Shown in pieces: positions 34,283 through 43,762 of a stretch of 64,000 nt of DNA. The stretch's first letter is position 1. Every line of letters starts with the position of its first letter. The DNA is from an uncultured Bacteroidia bacterium (GTDB taxonomy: Bacteria; Bacteroidota; Bacteroidia; Bacteroidales; UBA932). The DNA lies in NCBI GenBank assembly GCA_902774045.1, contig CACYGW010000005.1:1-64000 (forward strand), written 5' to 3'. The position numbers and the translations under genes are program-made. The notes beneath the pieces were generated by a model. The model saw only the letters and a list, made by a program, of their open reading frames with translations, had not been told where the DNA came from and made no database searches.

Positions 34283-35499
34283 GAATCTTGTTTTTTTCCA
34301 ATAATCCGGCAGACTACTACAATGATACCCTTGGCACAGGGTATCACGGCGTGGGATGGGTAACTTCCCTCTTAGCCCTTGTCAAAGACTGCGGCAACAT
34401 AGGATTTTGTTTTTTCTCAGGTTCCCGGGACGATACTTACGCTGCCGTAGGCGGAGTAGAGTACTTCCCGGTTTATAACCCTTACGAGTGCCGCCGCGGC
34501 AGAATAAAAAAACTGCTTCCCGGTGGCTTTTCAAGGGAGGATCGCTACCTTATACCCAGGTTCCTGGAGGTTATTGACAGGTTCTGCCCGGATGTAATCG
34601 TGGTATTTGGAAGCGAGCGTTCCTTTGGGCTGGTGGCAACAAAGACGGATATTCCTGTAATATTGCACATTCAGGGGCTTATCGGCCCTTGCTACCGGGG
34701 GTATTTCCCTCCCGGAGCGTCCATGATAAAATATATTTTGGATGCCGGCGGTTTCACCAAGGCCCTCACCAGGTTTTATAAAATGCGTAATTTGCGACAC
34801 GCGGCTAAGCGGGAGGCGGCAATTCTTGGCAGCATCCGGAATTTTTTATGCCGCACTGCCTGGGATAAGGCCATGGTTGCAGAGGCCAACCCATCGGCCC
34901 GCATTTTCCACTGCGACGAGGTCCTGCGCCCTCAGTTTTACTCCGCCGCTCCATGGAAACCATCGACCACTGACAAACCAGTGTTTGTAACCACTATATC
35001 CGAACCTCCCTACAAAGGGATGGATGTTATTTTAAGGGCAGGGGCGATACTTTCCTCAAAGGGTTTCCCTTTTGACTGGAAGGTCTATGGCAACGTAGAA
35101 CCCCGCTTTTTTGAAAAACTTACCGGCATTACCTGCCGGGATGCCGGCATAACTATTTGCGGACCCGCGCCTGCGGAAGAAATAGCGCGAGCCCTTTGCG
35201 AATGCACGGCCTACATACACCCCTCTTATATAGATAATAGCCCCAATAGCGTGTGCGAGGCTCAAATTATCGGTGCACCGGTCATTGCGACCCGCACAGG
35301 GGGCATACCGTCTCTTATAGAGGAAGGGGCTACCGGAATGCTATTCCCCACCGGGGATGCCGAAGCCCTTGCGGAACTGATGCGCAAAGACCTTTCCGCC
35401 CTGTCTGCCGCAGAGAGGGAGAAGGCACTTATACGTCACGACAAGAATAACATTAAAACTACTTTTATCACTTATCTTAATTCTTTAAAACGCAACTGA
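34279..35499 (+). CDS. Glycosyltransferase, GT4-like
   Basis: 406 aa, two Rossmann halves. N-half: FFSNNPADYYNDTLGTGYHGVGWV. C-half: YIHPSYIDNSPNSVCEAQIIGAPVIATRTGG, with the nucleotide-sugar E-x7-type segment of GT4 enzymes near 325. Donor and acceptor sugars are unknown. Last gene of a six-gene run that begins after tRNA-Val; no terminator hairpin is seen behind it. Confidence 0.88.
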   Translation: MRILFFSNNPADYYNDTLGTGYHGVGWVTSLLALVKDCGNIGFCFFSGSRDDTYAAVGGVEYFPVYNPYECRRGRIKKLLPGGFSREDRYLIPRFLEVIDRFCPDVIVVFGSERSFGLVATKTDIPVILHIQGLIGPCYRGYFPPGASMIKYILDAGGFTKALTRFYKMRNLRHAAKREAAILGSIRNFLCRTAWDKAMVAEANPSARIFHCDEVLRPQFYSAAPWKPSTTDKPVFVTTISEPPYKGMDVILRAGAILSSKGFPFDWKVYGNVEPRFFEKLTGITCRDAGITICGPAPAEEIARALCECTAYIHPSYIDNSPNSVCEAQIIGAPVIATRTGGIPSLIEEGATGMLFPTGDAEALAELMRKDLSALSAAEREKALIRHDKNNIKTTFITYLNSLKRN

Positions 35500-35607
35500 C
35501 GTTTTTTTTACACCTTTTACTTAAAATGTTTTAATTTTTTTTGGTAAACCACAGTCCTTAGTTACGACATATATTCATGCAATGTTTATGTAGTACTAAG
35601 GTAAACC
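35500..35607 (+). promoter_or_regulatory. Leader of the PUL with repeated GGTAAACC
   Basis: AT-rich gap before the FecR gene. GGTAAACC occurs at 35543-35550 and again at 35600-35607, touching the ATG. Between them lies an inverted pair CCTTAG (35556-35561) and CTAAGG (35596-35601). No TAnnTTTG box is found, so this may be an ECF-sigma promoter or a regulator site. Confidence 0.4.
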
Positions 35608-36546
35608 ATGAATCAAGACATTTTAGAGCGCTACTTCCGTGGCCGGACCAGCGAAGAGGAAAACAGGCAGATTGGGGCCTGGCTACTTTCCGGGCCTGAT
35701 GCCATGAAGGAATTCGGCAAGGTGAAATTCATCTCCGAAGGAATCACTCTTTATGGGCACAGGGACTCGGAGCTTTCCGGTAAAGCCGCATTCGTCCTTA
35801 AAACGCGCAGAATATTAAGATGGGCCGCAGCCGCAGCCTGCCTTATCCTGCTCTTGGCCGGGACTGTTTTTCTGGTAAGGTACAGGACTATAGAAGAATT
35901 GTCTTCCGAGATGATATCCTTCCAGACTGCACCGGGACAGAAAGTAGACATTACCCTTGCCGACGGAAGTACGGTATCGCTTAATTCCTGCTCCAGGATA
36001 GAATATCCTGTCACCTTCAGAGGCAGAGAAAGACACGTTTCGCTGCACGGCGAGGCGTTGTTCAGAGTTAAACAGGATAAGGAGCGTACTTTCATTGTCT
36101 CTACTTTTGCCGCCGACCTGGAGGTTAAGGGAACTACGTTCGGCGTGAACGCAGACGAGGAAGAGCAGTACTTTTCTACTACGCTTCTGGAGGGAAGCGT
36201 AATGGTTACCAACCTGGCAGACCCTACGGATGTGCACCTAATGCATCCCAGTGACGTGCTTACGCTCACAGACGGGAAACTCTGCCGTTCTGTGCTAACG
36301 GATTACACCCCGCTTTTGTGGACGGAGGGCCTGGTTAATCTTGAGGCAAAGGATTTTACTTCACTTATGAAAAAATTCGAGAAGGCGTACGGTGTACAGA
36401 TTGTAAGCCGTGCCAACCCGTCTATCCAGGGGCTGAGTGGAGAACTGCGTATATCGGAAGGGATAGAACACGCACTTAAGGTGCTTCAGCACGTAGTGGA
36501 TTTCCGCTACGAGGTTTATGGAAGCATTATAATAATAAAGGAATAA
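35608..36546 (+). CDS. FecR-type anti-sigma factor
   Basis: 312 aa. Cytoplasmic anti-sigma part (1-67), one transmembrane helix (~68-93), periplasmic FecR domain (FQTAPGQKVDITLADGSTVSLNS... EVKGTTFGVNA) and a C-terminal DUF4974-like domain (~235-312). It would hold its ECF sigma until the STN domain of the SusC partner signals a bound glycan. Unusually the sigma gene is not next to it but ten kilobases on, at 46407. Confidence 0.92.
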   Translation: MNQDILERYFRGRTSEEENRQIGAWLLSGPDAMKEFGKVKFISEGITLYGHRDSELSGKAAFVLKTRRILRWAAAAACLILLLAGTVFLVRYRTIEELSSEMISFQTAPGQKVDITLADGSTVSLNSCSRIEYPVTFRGRERHVSLHGEALFRVKQDKERTFIVSTFAADLEVKGTTFGVNADEEEQYFSTTLLEGSVMVTNLADPTDVHLMHPSDVLTLTDGKLCRSVLTDYTPLLWTEGLVNLEAKDFTSLMKKFEKAYGVQIVSRANPSIQGLSGELRISEGIEHALKVLQHVVDFRYEVYGSIIIIKE

Positions 36547-36576
36547 CACTAAATACCATAACTAACAAACAAAAAC

Positions 36577-39500
36577 ATGAAGAAAACAGTACTATGCCAA
36601 TTTTATTTGGTGCTGTTGATGCTTTTTCTTGGAACCGGCCAGCTCCGGGCTCAGGAAGAGCTTGTTTCTTTAGACCTTAACCAGGCTCCTCTGGAAACAG
36701 CTATCCAAAGCATCAAGCGGCAGACAAGCTACCTGTTTGTCAACATGAATGTGGATACGCAGCAGAAAATCTCTGTGCATATCCAAAACAAACGGCTGGC
36801 CGAGGCTCTTGACGCCTTGTTCACGCCCGCACGTGTTGACTATAAGATTGAAGGGATGACCATCATCATCGCCCCCAAACCTGCAGAGCAGGACCAGGCA
36901 CCCATTGTCCTTCGCGGACGTATCCTGGATGCAGCCGGAGAGCCGGTAGTAGGCTCTGCCGTGATGATACAGGGAACGAGGATCGGTGGAAGCACCGACT
37001 TTGACGGAAATTTTGAGTTTTCGGTTCCCGCCGGCTACGAGAAAGCCAGTCTGGAGATAATTTCTCTTGGCTACGCTACAGCCGTGGTTCCCCTGGACGG
37101 AAGGACCAGTTATCTTGTAACTCTTGAAGAAGAGACCACTATGCTTCAGGGAACCGTTGTGACGGCTCTCGGTATACGCAGGTCACAGAAAGCACTTTCT
37201 TACAATGTTCAGGAGGTAAAAAGCGACGCTATTCTGGCAAATAAGGACGCTAACTTCATCAACTCCCTTAGCGGTAAGGTTGCCGGCCTTGTGATTAATG
37301 CTTCATCTGCCGGAGTCGGCGGTGCTACAAAGGCTGTGATCCGTGGTTCCAAATCAATCAACAAGACCTCCAATGCCTTGTATGTGATAGACGGTGTACC
37401 CGTATATACTCTTAACAGGAGTGCCAGTACGGGATTCGGCTCAAGCGGCTACACAGACCCCATCGCCGATATCAACCCTGAAGACATCGAATCAATGTCT
37501 GTACTTACCGGTGCGGCAGCCGCTGCCTTGTACGGACAGGAAGCAGCCAACGGCGCCATCGTCATTACCACAAAGAAAGGTGCCAGAGGCATAACTACCC
37601 TTACCATCGCCTCCAACACAGAAATAACCAACGTTACCTTTCTGCCCAAGTTTCAGAACAGGTACGGTACCGGGGATTATCTGTCGGACGAGGGCTCTTC
37701 CGTGTATAGCTGGGGACGCAGGCTAAACGACCTCTCCTATATGGGATATGACCCTAGGAGCGATTATTTCAAAACAGGCATTACCACAACGGAGAGCATA
37801 GCTTTCTCTACGGGAACAGACAAGAATCAGACATATTTTTCCGTAGCTGCCATCAATGCAGACGGTGTGGTCCCCAACAATGCTTATAACAGATATAACT
37901 TTTCTGCACGCAATACTGCCGTTTTCCTTGACGACAAGATGACGCTTGACGTCTCTTTCCAGTACATCAGGCAGAACGACCGCAATATGATTAATCAGGG
38001 TTTGTACAACAATCCTCTGGTGAGTGCCTATCTCTTCCCCAGAGGCGACTCCTGGGAGGATGTCTCTATGTATGAGCGCTGGAACAGCGAGCGTCAGATT
38101 TACACGCAGTACTGGCCCTCCGGAGATGGGGGAATAGTAATGCAGAATCCTTACTGGATTAACTACCGCGACCTTCGCACAAACAAGAAAGACCGCTATA
38201 TGGCTTCCTCCAGCCTTTCCTGGAGGGTATTGGACTGGATGACACTAAGCGGCCGCGTGCGTATAGACAACAGTACTAACAAGTACGAAGAGCGTTACTA
38301 CGCAACCACAAACAACCTTCTTACCGGCGGTTCAGACAAAGGCTATTACTCCCTTACCAATATCCAGGACCGACAGACCTATGCCGATGCTATGATGGAC
38401 ATTCACAGGTCTCTTGGCCAGGACTGGAACCTTCAGGCTAACATTGGAGGTATCATAGTGGATAACATCAGCGAGTCTGCTTCTGTAGGCGGAGGTATAG
38501 GTAACGGCACCATCGGCGTAGAAAACATTCCAAATGTTTTCAATGTGTTTGCAATCGGTGCACCGTCCAACTCGCAGGATGGTTATCACGACCAGACCCA
38601 GAGTGTATTCGCCTCTGTTGAGGTGGGCTACAAGGGTGCCTGGTATCTTACCCTGACTGCCAGAAATGACTGGGATTCCAGACTCTTCGGCCCCGGAAGT
38701 ACAAAGAGTTCATTCTTCTATCCTTCCATTGGTTTTTCCGGAGTTCTTTCCCAGGCTTTTGCACTTCCCAAGTTCATAGAGTTCCTGAAAATCCGCGGTT
38801 CCTATGCTCAGGTTGGTGCTTCCTACCAGCGCTGGATATCAAATCCTATCCACGGATGGGATAACAGCCAGCAGGCGTGGATAACCCAGACCGCCTATCC
38901 GGTGGCCAACCTTAAGCCGGAGATGACCCGTTCCTGGGAGGTAGGGTTACAGGCAGGTCTGGGCGGTGGATTCAGCATAGACCTCTCCTGGTATCTTACC
39001 AATACAAAGGACCAGACCTTCAACCCGGGAATTTCTTCGGGCTCCGGTTATTCCGATATTTACATTCAGTCCGGTAACGTACGCAATACCGGTCTGGAAC
39101 TGGCAGCAGGATTCACCCATACCTGGGGTAAGTTTACATGGAACACTAATTACACCTTCTCTGCCAACAGGAACAAGATTATTTCTCTTGCAGACAACGT
39201 GACCAATCCTGTAACCGGAGAGAAGTTCAGTGTATCCCGTCTTAATATGGGCGGCCTTGGAAATGCCAGGTTCGTTCTTATGGAGGGCGGTACTCTGGGC
39301 GACATCTACTCCCGTGCAGACCTCAAGAGGGACAGTAACAATAACATATATATAAACGAAAACGGAATCATCTCCACAGAGGCCTTTACCTCTTTCGATG
39401 ATTACATCAAACTTGGCAGCGTACTTCCCAAGGCTAATATGGGTTGGCGCAACGAGTTCAAGTATGGCAACGTCTCCTTGGCCGCAATGATTCAGGCCCG

Positions 39501-39924
39501 TCTGGGCGGTATTGTATTCTCCCGCACCCAGGCAATGCTGGACCGTTTTGGAGTATCCGAGGCCTCGGCAGCAGCCCGCGACAACGGATACGTTGTAGTT
39601 AACGGATCGGACTGTATAGACCCTAATATGTGGTACACTGCCATAGGCGGCGGTGATACTGTGCCCCAGTACTATGTTTACGATGCAACCAATGTCCGCC
39701 TTAGCGAGGTTGCCATCGGTTACACCATTCCCAAAAAGTACCTTTGGAATTTGTTCGACCTCACCCTTCAGGCCGTTGGACGCAACCTGCTTATGATTTA
39801 CTGCAAGGCTCCGTTCGACCCTGAATCAACGGCAACAACCACCGACAACTACTATCAGGGAATAGACTACTTTATGATGCCCGGAACCAGAAACGTAGGT
39901 TTCAATGTACGTCTTAATTTCTAA
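36577..39924 (+). CDS. SusC-like TonB-dependent glycan transporter with STN domain
   Basis: 1115 aa. Signal peptide to ~25. STN domain (~29-99, FecR-contacting) is followed by a carboxypeptidase-regulatory-like domain (ILDAAGEPVVGSAVMIQGT..., ~113-185) and the plug with the SusC signature ESMSVLTGAAAAALYGQEA (~307-325). The C-terminal barrel closes on NVGFNVRLNF. It imports oligosaccharides through the outer membrane with the SusD protein 12 bases downstream. The STN domain marks it as the sensor for the FecR/ECF pair of the locus. Confidence 0.97.
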   Translation: MKKTVLCQFYLVLLMLFLGTGQLRAQEELVSLDLNQAPLETAIQSIKRQTSYLFVNMNVDTQQKISVHIQNKRLAEALDALFTPARVDYKIEGMTIIIAPKPAEQDQAPIVLRGRILDAAGEPVVGSAVMIQGTRIGGSTDFDGNFEFSVPAGYEKASLEIISLGYATAVVPLDGRTSYLVTLEEETTMLQGTVVTALGIRRSQKALSYNVQEVKSDAILANKDANFINSLSGKVAGLVINASSAGVGGATKAVIRGSKSINKTSNALYVIDGVPVYTLNRSASTGFGSSGYTDPIADINPEDIESMSVLTGAAAAALYGQEAANGAIVITTKKGARGITTLTIASNTEITNVTFLPKFQNRYGTGDYLSDEGSSVYSWGRRLNDLSYMGYDPRSDYFKTGITTTESIAFSTGTDKNQTYFSVAAINADGVVPNNAYNRYNFSARNTAVFLDDKMTLDVSFQYIRQNDRNMINQGLYNNPLVSAYLFPRGDSWEDVSMYERWNSERQIYTQYWPSGDGGIVMQNPYWINYRDLRTNKKDRYMASSSLSWRVLDWMTLSGRVRIDNSTNKYEERYYATTNNLLTGGSDKGYYSLTNIQDRQTYADAMMDIHRSLGQDWNLQANIGGIIVDNISESASVGGGIGNGTIGVENIPNVFNVFAIGAPSNSQDGYHDQTQSVFASVEVGYKGAWYLTLTARNDWDSRLFGPGSTKSSFFYPSIGFSGVLSQAFALPKFIEFLKIRGSYAQVGASYQRWISNPIHGWDNSQQAWITQTAYPVANLKPEMTRSWEVGLQAGLGGGFSIDLSWYLTNTKDQTFNPGISSGSGYSDIYIQSGNVRNTGLELAAGFTHTWGKFTWNTNYTFSANRNKIISLADNVTNPVTGEKFSVSRLNMGGLGNARFVLMEGGTLGDIYSRADLKRDSNNNIYINENGIISTEAFTSFDDYIKLGSVLPKANMGWRNEFKYGNVSLAAMIQARLGGIVFSRTQAMLDRFGVSEASAAARDNGYVVVNGSDCIDPNMWYTAIGGGDTVPQYYVYDATNVRLSEVAIGYTIPKKYLWNLFDLTLQAVGRNLLMIYCKAPFDPESTATTTDNYYQGIDYFMMPGTRNVGFNVRLNF

Positions 39925-39936
39925 GGAGGGACACTG

Positions 39937-41511
39937 ATGAAAAAGAATATACTTATATCTTTGGCAGCTTCCTGCCTGGTGCTGGTCTCTTCCTGCACCA
40001 AGAATTTCGAGCAGTATAACACTGACCCTAACGGAGTTACCAACGAGGAAATGCTTCGCGACGGATATGCGCTGCGTGCGGCTCTTACCGGAATGGCAAG
40101 CGCGGTAATTTCTACTGATGTGAACACCACTCAGTTTACGGAATGCCTTCTCGGCGGTCCCATGGCTGGTTATCTTTCAGACTCCAACCAGGGCTTCCGC
40201 AATACCATTTCCAATTATAACCCTACCGACAACTGGACCAACGTGCTTTTGTCCAGCAGCCGTATAATCCCTACGTTCTATTCCAACTACGGAGACCTTT
40301 CCAATATGACGGAAGATCCCATTCTCCTGTCTATAGCCAAGGTTCTTAAAGTAGCGGTTCTGCACCGTGTTGCCGACACTTACGGCCCTATTCCTTACAG
40401 CCAGATTGGTCTAGGCGGTAAGATTCAGGTGCCTTACGACAGCCAGGAGCAGGCCTATAAGAATATGATATCCGACCTTAGCGAGGCTATTGAGGTACTG
40501 TCGGCCAACAGGGCTGTAAACATCAACCCTACTGCCGATATAGTATTTGACGGAAGCGTAGAGAAATGGGCAAAATTTGCCAATTCGCTCAAGCTCCGCC
40601 TGGCGCTCAGAATTTCTTATGCCGATCCTGCCGCAGCCCGCGAGGCCGCCGAGGAAGTGGCCCGGGACGCCGTGGGCCCCATGAGCTCAAATGCCGACAA
40701 TGCAACCTACAAGAACTTCAGTGCCAACGCCAAGAACCCGTTCTACGTGGTTCAGGTAGAGTATAACGGCGGAGACTCAATGGTTGCAGCCGACATAGTG
40801 GCTTATATGAACGGTTATTCAGACCCAAGAAGGGCCGCCTACTTTAATCCTTCAGAGTTCGAAGGCTTCGAGTACGTAGGACTCCGTCACGGTATTGAAA
40901 TGCCGGCAAACGATGTAATGCACATGTTCTCTACTGTTAACATTTCAATGGACAGCCCGTTCGTATGGATGAATGCGGCCGAGGTGGCCTTCCTTAAGGC
41001 AGAGGCCGTGGCTGTGTTTGGCTTTGATATGGGCGGCACAGCAAAGGAATTCTACGAGGAAGGCATCCGCCTTTCATTTGCCCAGTGGGGTGTTGGCGGA
41101 GCAGATGACTATATTTCCGATGCTACCAGCAAGCCCGAGGTTTATACGGATCCTACCGGAAGCAACAGTTACGGCGGCTCTCTGTCCGATATAACTGTGG
41201 CCTGGGACGAGGGCGCCACCGTTGAAAGGAAGCAGGAGAAAATCATGATTCAGAAGTGGATTGCCAACTGGCTTATAGGAAACGAAAGCTGGGCCGACAT
41301 CCGCCGTACCGGCTATCCTCACATCCTTCCCGCTACCGATGAGGGTAACAAGTCCAACGGCCTTGTAGATTCCCAGTTCGGCGCCAGAAGAATGAAGTAT
41401 CCCGCTGACGAATATGTAAATAATGCAGAGAATATCAGGTCTGCTGTAGAAAAACTCGGAGGCCCCGACGAAATGTCTACTCGTACCTGGTTCGACTGTA
41501 AAAACTTTTAG
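39937..41511 (+). CDS. SusD-like outer-membrane lipoprotein
   Basis: 524 aa. Lipobox VSSC (C20), then NFEQYNTDPNGVT and TPR-like helices (SIAKVLKVAVLHRVADTYGPIPYS ~130), as in the SusD/RagB-like 2 group. The C-terminal part has NESWADIRRTGYP, typical of SusD. It caps the SusC channel and helps capture the glycan. The order SusC-SusD-GH18-like-LamG-GH18 is like the high-mannose N-glycan locus BT3983-BT3987 of Bacteroides thetaiotaomicron (from memory). Confidence 0.95.
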   Translation: MKKNILISLAASCLVLVSSCTKNFEQYNTDPNGVTNEEMLRDGYALRAALTGMASAVISTDVNTTQFTECLLGGPMAGYLSDSNQGFRNTISNYNPTDNWTNVLLSSSRIIPTFYSNYGDLSNMTEDPILLSIAKVLKVAVLHRVADTYGPIPYSQIGLGGKIQVPYDSQEQAYKNMISDLSEAIEVLSANRAVNINPTADIVFDGSVEKWAKFANSLKLRLALRISYADPAAAREAAEEVARDAVGPMSSNADNATYKNFSANAKNPFYVVQVEYNGGDSMVAADIVAYMNGYSDPRRAAYFNPSEFEGFEYVGLRHGIEMPANDVMHMFSTVNISMDSPFVWMNAAEVAFLKAEAVAVFGFDMGGTAKEFYEEGIRLSFAQWGVGGADDYISDATSKPEVYTDPTGSNSYGGSLSDITVAWDEGATVERKQEKIMIQKWIANWLIGNESWADIRRTGYPHILPATDEGNKSNGLVDSQFGARRMKYPADEYVNNAENIRSAVEKLGGPDEMSTRTWFDCKNF

Positions 41512-41522
41512 GAGGACCGGTT

Positions 41523-42563
41523 ATGAAATCTATAATTAAATATATGTGCATAGCTTCGGCAATGGTTCTTTCTTTTGCCGCCTGTGACAAATGGACAGAA
41601 ACCGAGGCCGTATCGGTAGTGTATCCTACCATTAAGGATAAGTATCCTGCGCTATACGAGCAGTACCTTCAGGGTTTGCGCACTTACAGGGGTACCGACC
41701 ATCATGTGATGATTGCCAAGTTCGACAATAAGAGCGGAGTGCTCCAGGGCCGCGCCGACCATCTTAACTGTCTGCCGGACAGCATAGATTACGTTATCCT
41801 TAACAATGCCGCCGATATTTCTTCCCAGATAGCAGAAGAAATAGAAGAAATCCGCCTGGAGAAGGGAATGAAAACCCTTATGAATGTAAGTTATCCCGCC
41901 CTTGAGGCAGAATATCTTGCAATGATCGCCGAAGAGGAACAGGCTCAGGACACGGTAGTGAATACCCAGGAGCGTTTCGTGGGCTGGATGGCAGAGAATG
42001 TTGCCAAGACCGTGGCTCTTTGCGACGCCAACAAACTGGACGGAATCAATGTCATTTTTACGGGAATTAATCCCAATTCTATGACTGAGGACGAGCTGGC
42101 CCTGGAAGAGGAGAGGCAGAAAAGCTTCTTTGCCGCGGTGAATTCCTGGATAAATAAACATCCGGACGCAGTCCTGTTCTTTGAGGGAGTGCCCAGAAAC
42201 GTGATTTACGAAACCACTGTGGTTGAATCTGCCAAGTACATAATTGCCCAGGCAGAATCTGTGAATAACATTCACGGCCTGTCCTACGCAGTAGAGCAGC
42301 TTATTGCCGAGGGCGTTCCTACAGACAGGTTTGTAATAGGCGTTACGGCAATAGACATAACAGATCCCACCAACCTTAACGGTTACTTTGGCGACAGCAA
42401 TGCCATTCTTGGCGCCGCCTTGTGGGCGATAGATGCTGCCGATTACTACAATAAAGCCGGTGTTTGCGTAAACCACGCCCAGTTCGACTATTACAATGTA
42501 GGCAATGTTTATCAGAACATAAGGAAGGCGATATCTACTATGAATCCTTCACCAGTAAAATAA
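41523..42563 (+). CDS. GH18-like surface glycan-binding lipoprotein, catalytically dead
   Basis: 346 aa. Lipobox FAAC (C21). A TIM-barrel of GH18 type can be followed, but the catalytic strand reads D173-G-I-N-V-I-F-T180 where active enzymes have DGxDxDxE. Both the last Asp and the Glu are gone. So it probably binds N-glycan at the cell surface without cutting it, like the second-position protein of the B. thetaiotaomicron locus. No other catalytic Glu is obvious. Confidence 0.8.
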   Translation: MKSIIKYMCIASAMVLSFAACDKWTETEAVSVVYPTIKDKYPALYEQYLQGLRTYRGTDHHVMIAKFDNKSGVLQGRADHLNCLPDSIDYVILNNAADISSQIAEEIEEIRLEKGMKTLMNVSYPALEAEYLAMIAEEEQAQDTVVNTQERFVGWMAENVAKTVALCDANKLDGINVIFTGINPNSMTEDELALEEERQKSFFAAVNSWINKHPDAVLFFEGVPRNVIYETTVVESAKYIIAQAESVNNIHGLSYAVEQLIAEGVPTDRFVIGVTAIDITDPTNLNGYFGDSNAILGAALWAIDAADYYNKAGVCVNHAQFDYYNVGNVYQNIRKAISTMNPSPVK

Positions 42564-42572
42564 GGAGAAAAA

Positions 42573-43748
42573 ATGAAAAAGTTAAAATATGCAATAATCG
42601 CCCTTGCCGGCCTGCTGCTCTTTGGCTGCCAGACCGAGAAAGATGCGATGGAGGAGCAGCACTTCTCCAATAAGTTGTATATCAATATCGGAAGTGCTTT
42701 CGAGGAAATACTTGTGAAGCCCGGCGCCCCGGCTATCTACAGAACTCTGTCCATGGCAACGGCAAAGCCGGTAGATAAGGCCATAAGCGGTACTTTCGTA
42801 GCAGATATCAGCTATGTTAAAGATTATAAGAAAATATACGACAGTCCGGACGCCCAGATTCTCCCTCAGGAGCTTTGCGCCATAGAGAATCCTACCGTAA
42901 CCATCGCCCCCGGGGCAAATGTATCCGAGTCTGTCTCTATCAGTTTTGATGGTCTGTCCGATCTTGACAGAAGGACAGTTTACGTTATGCCGATAGTTCT
43001 CAAGAATATAACCGACATCAACGTGATCACGCCCAAGACCGTTGTCTATTACGTCTTCAAGGGGGCAGCCCTTATAAATGTAGTATGTAATATGACAGAG
43101 AACCGCGCCGGCGTCCAGGAGTGGGCAACCCCCGATAAATTCCGGCGTATGGGAAAATTCACCTGCGAGGCTCTTGTGCGTCAGAACCAGGCCGGAAGAC
43201 TTATTTCTTCCGTAATGGGTAACGAGGGGCACTTCCTTCTTAGATTCGGAGATGCCGGAGTTCCTGACAACCAGCTCCAGATTGCCAGCTCTATCAACCT
43301 TACCAACTCCAATATGCAGGTACAGCTTGGAAAATGGACCCACATCGCCTGTGTGTTCGATTCTGGCTATATAACTGTGTATTTTGACGGACGCAAGGTG
43401 CTTGACAGAGGCTACTGTGGTCGTACATACGTTACCTGGGACGCTTATGGCACCGATATGGGCGAGGTTGAAGACCGTTACTTCTGGCTTGGCTACTCTT
43501 ATGCTGGCGACCGTTATCTTGACGGAGATCTGTCAGAAGTCCGTATCTGGGATTACTGCCTTACACAGGATGAAATCAACGCTCCAAACCACTTCTATAC
43601 CGTGGATCCTTTGTCAGAAGGACTCATTGCCTATTGGAAGATGGATGACGGCGGCGGTACTACACTTAAAGATTCCAGCCCCAACGGCAATGATCTTACT
43701 CTTGATATGGCTACTAAGTGGCCTAAAGTAAGTCTTCCCGAAGATTAA
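42573..43748 (+). CDS. DUF1735-LamG surface lipoprotein
   Basis: 391 aa. Lipobox LFGC (C19). DUF1735 Ig-like domain (~30-165) with LPQELCAIENPTVTIAPGANVS, then a concanavalin/LamG domain (~170-385) with KWTHIACVFDSGYITVYFDGRKV, SEVRIWDYCLTQDEIN and GLIAYWKMDDG. No catalytic residues are expected; it is a surface glycan-binding protein of the locus, 9 bases before the endoglycosidase gene region. Confidence 0.88.
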   Translation: MKKLKYAIIALAGLLLFGCQTEKDAMEEQHFSNKLYINIGSAFEEILVKPGAPAIYRTLSMATAKPVDKAISGTFVADISYVKDYKKIYDSPDAQILPQELCAIENPTVTIAPGANVSESVSISFDGLSDLDRRTVYVMPIVLKNITDINVITPKTVVYYVFKGAALINVVCNMTENRAGVQEWATPDKFRRMGKFTCEALVRQNQAGRLISSVMGNEGHFLLRFGDAGVPDNQLQIASSINLTNSNMQVQLGKWTHIACVFDSGYITVYFDGRKVLDRGYCGRTYVTWDAYGTDMGEVEDRYFWLGYSYAGDRYLDGDLSEVRIWDYCLTQDEINAPNHFYTVDPLSEGLIAYWKMDDGGGTTLKDSSPNGNDLTLDMATKWPKVSLPED

Positions 43749-43762
43749 AAACGCTAGAAGAA

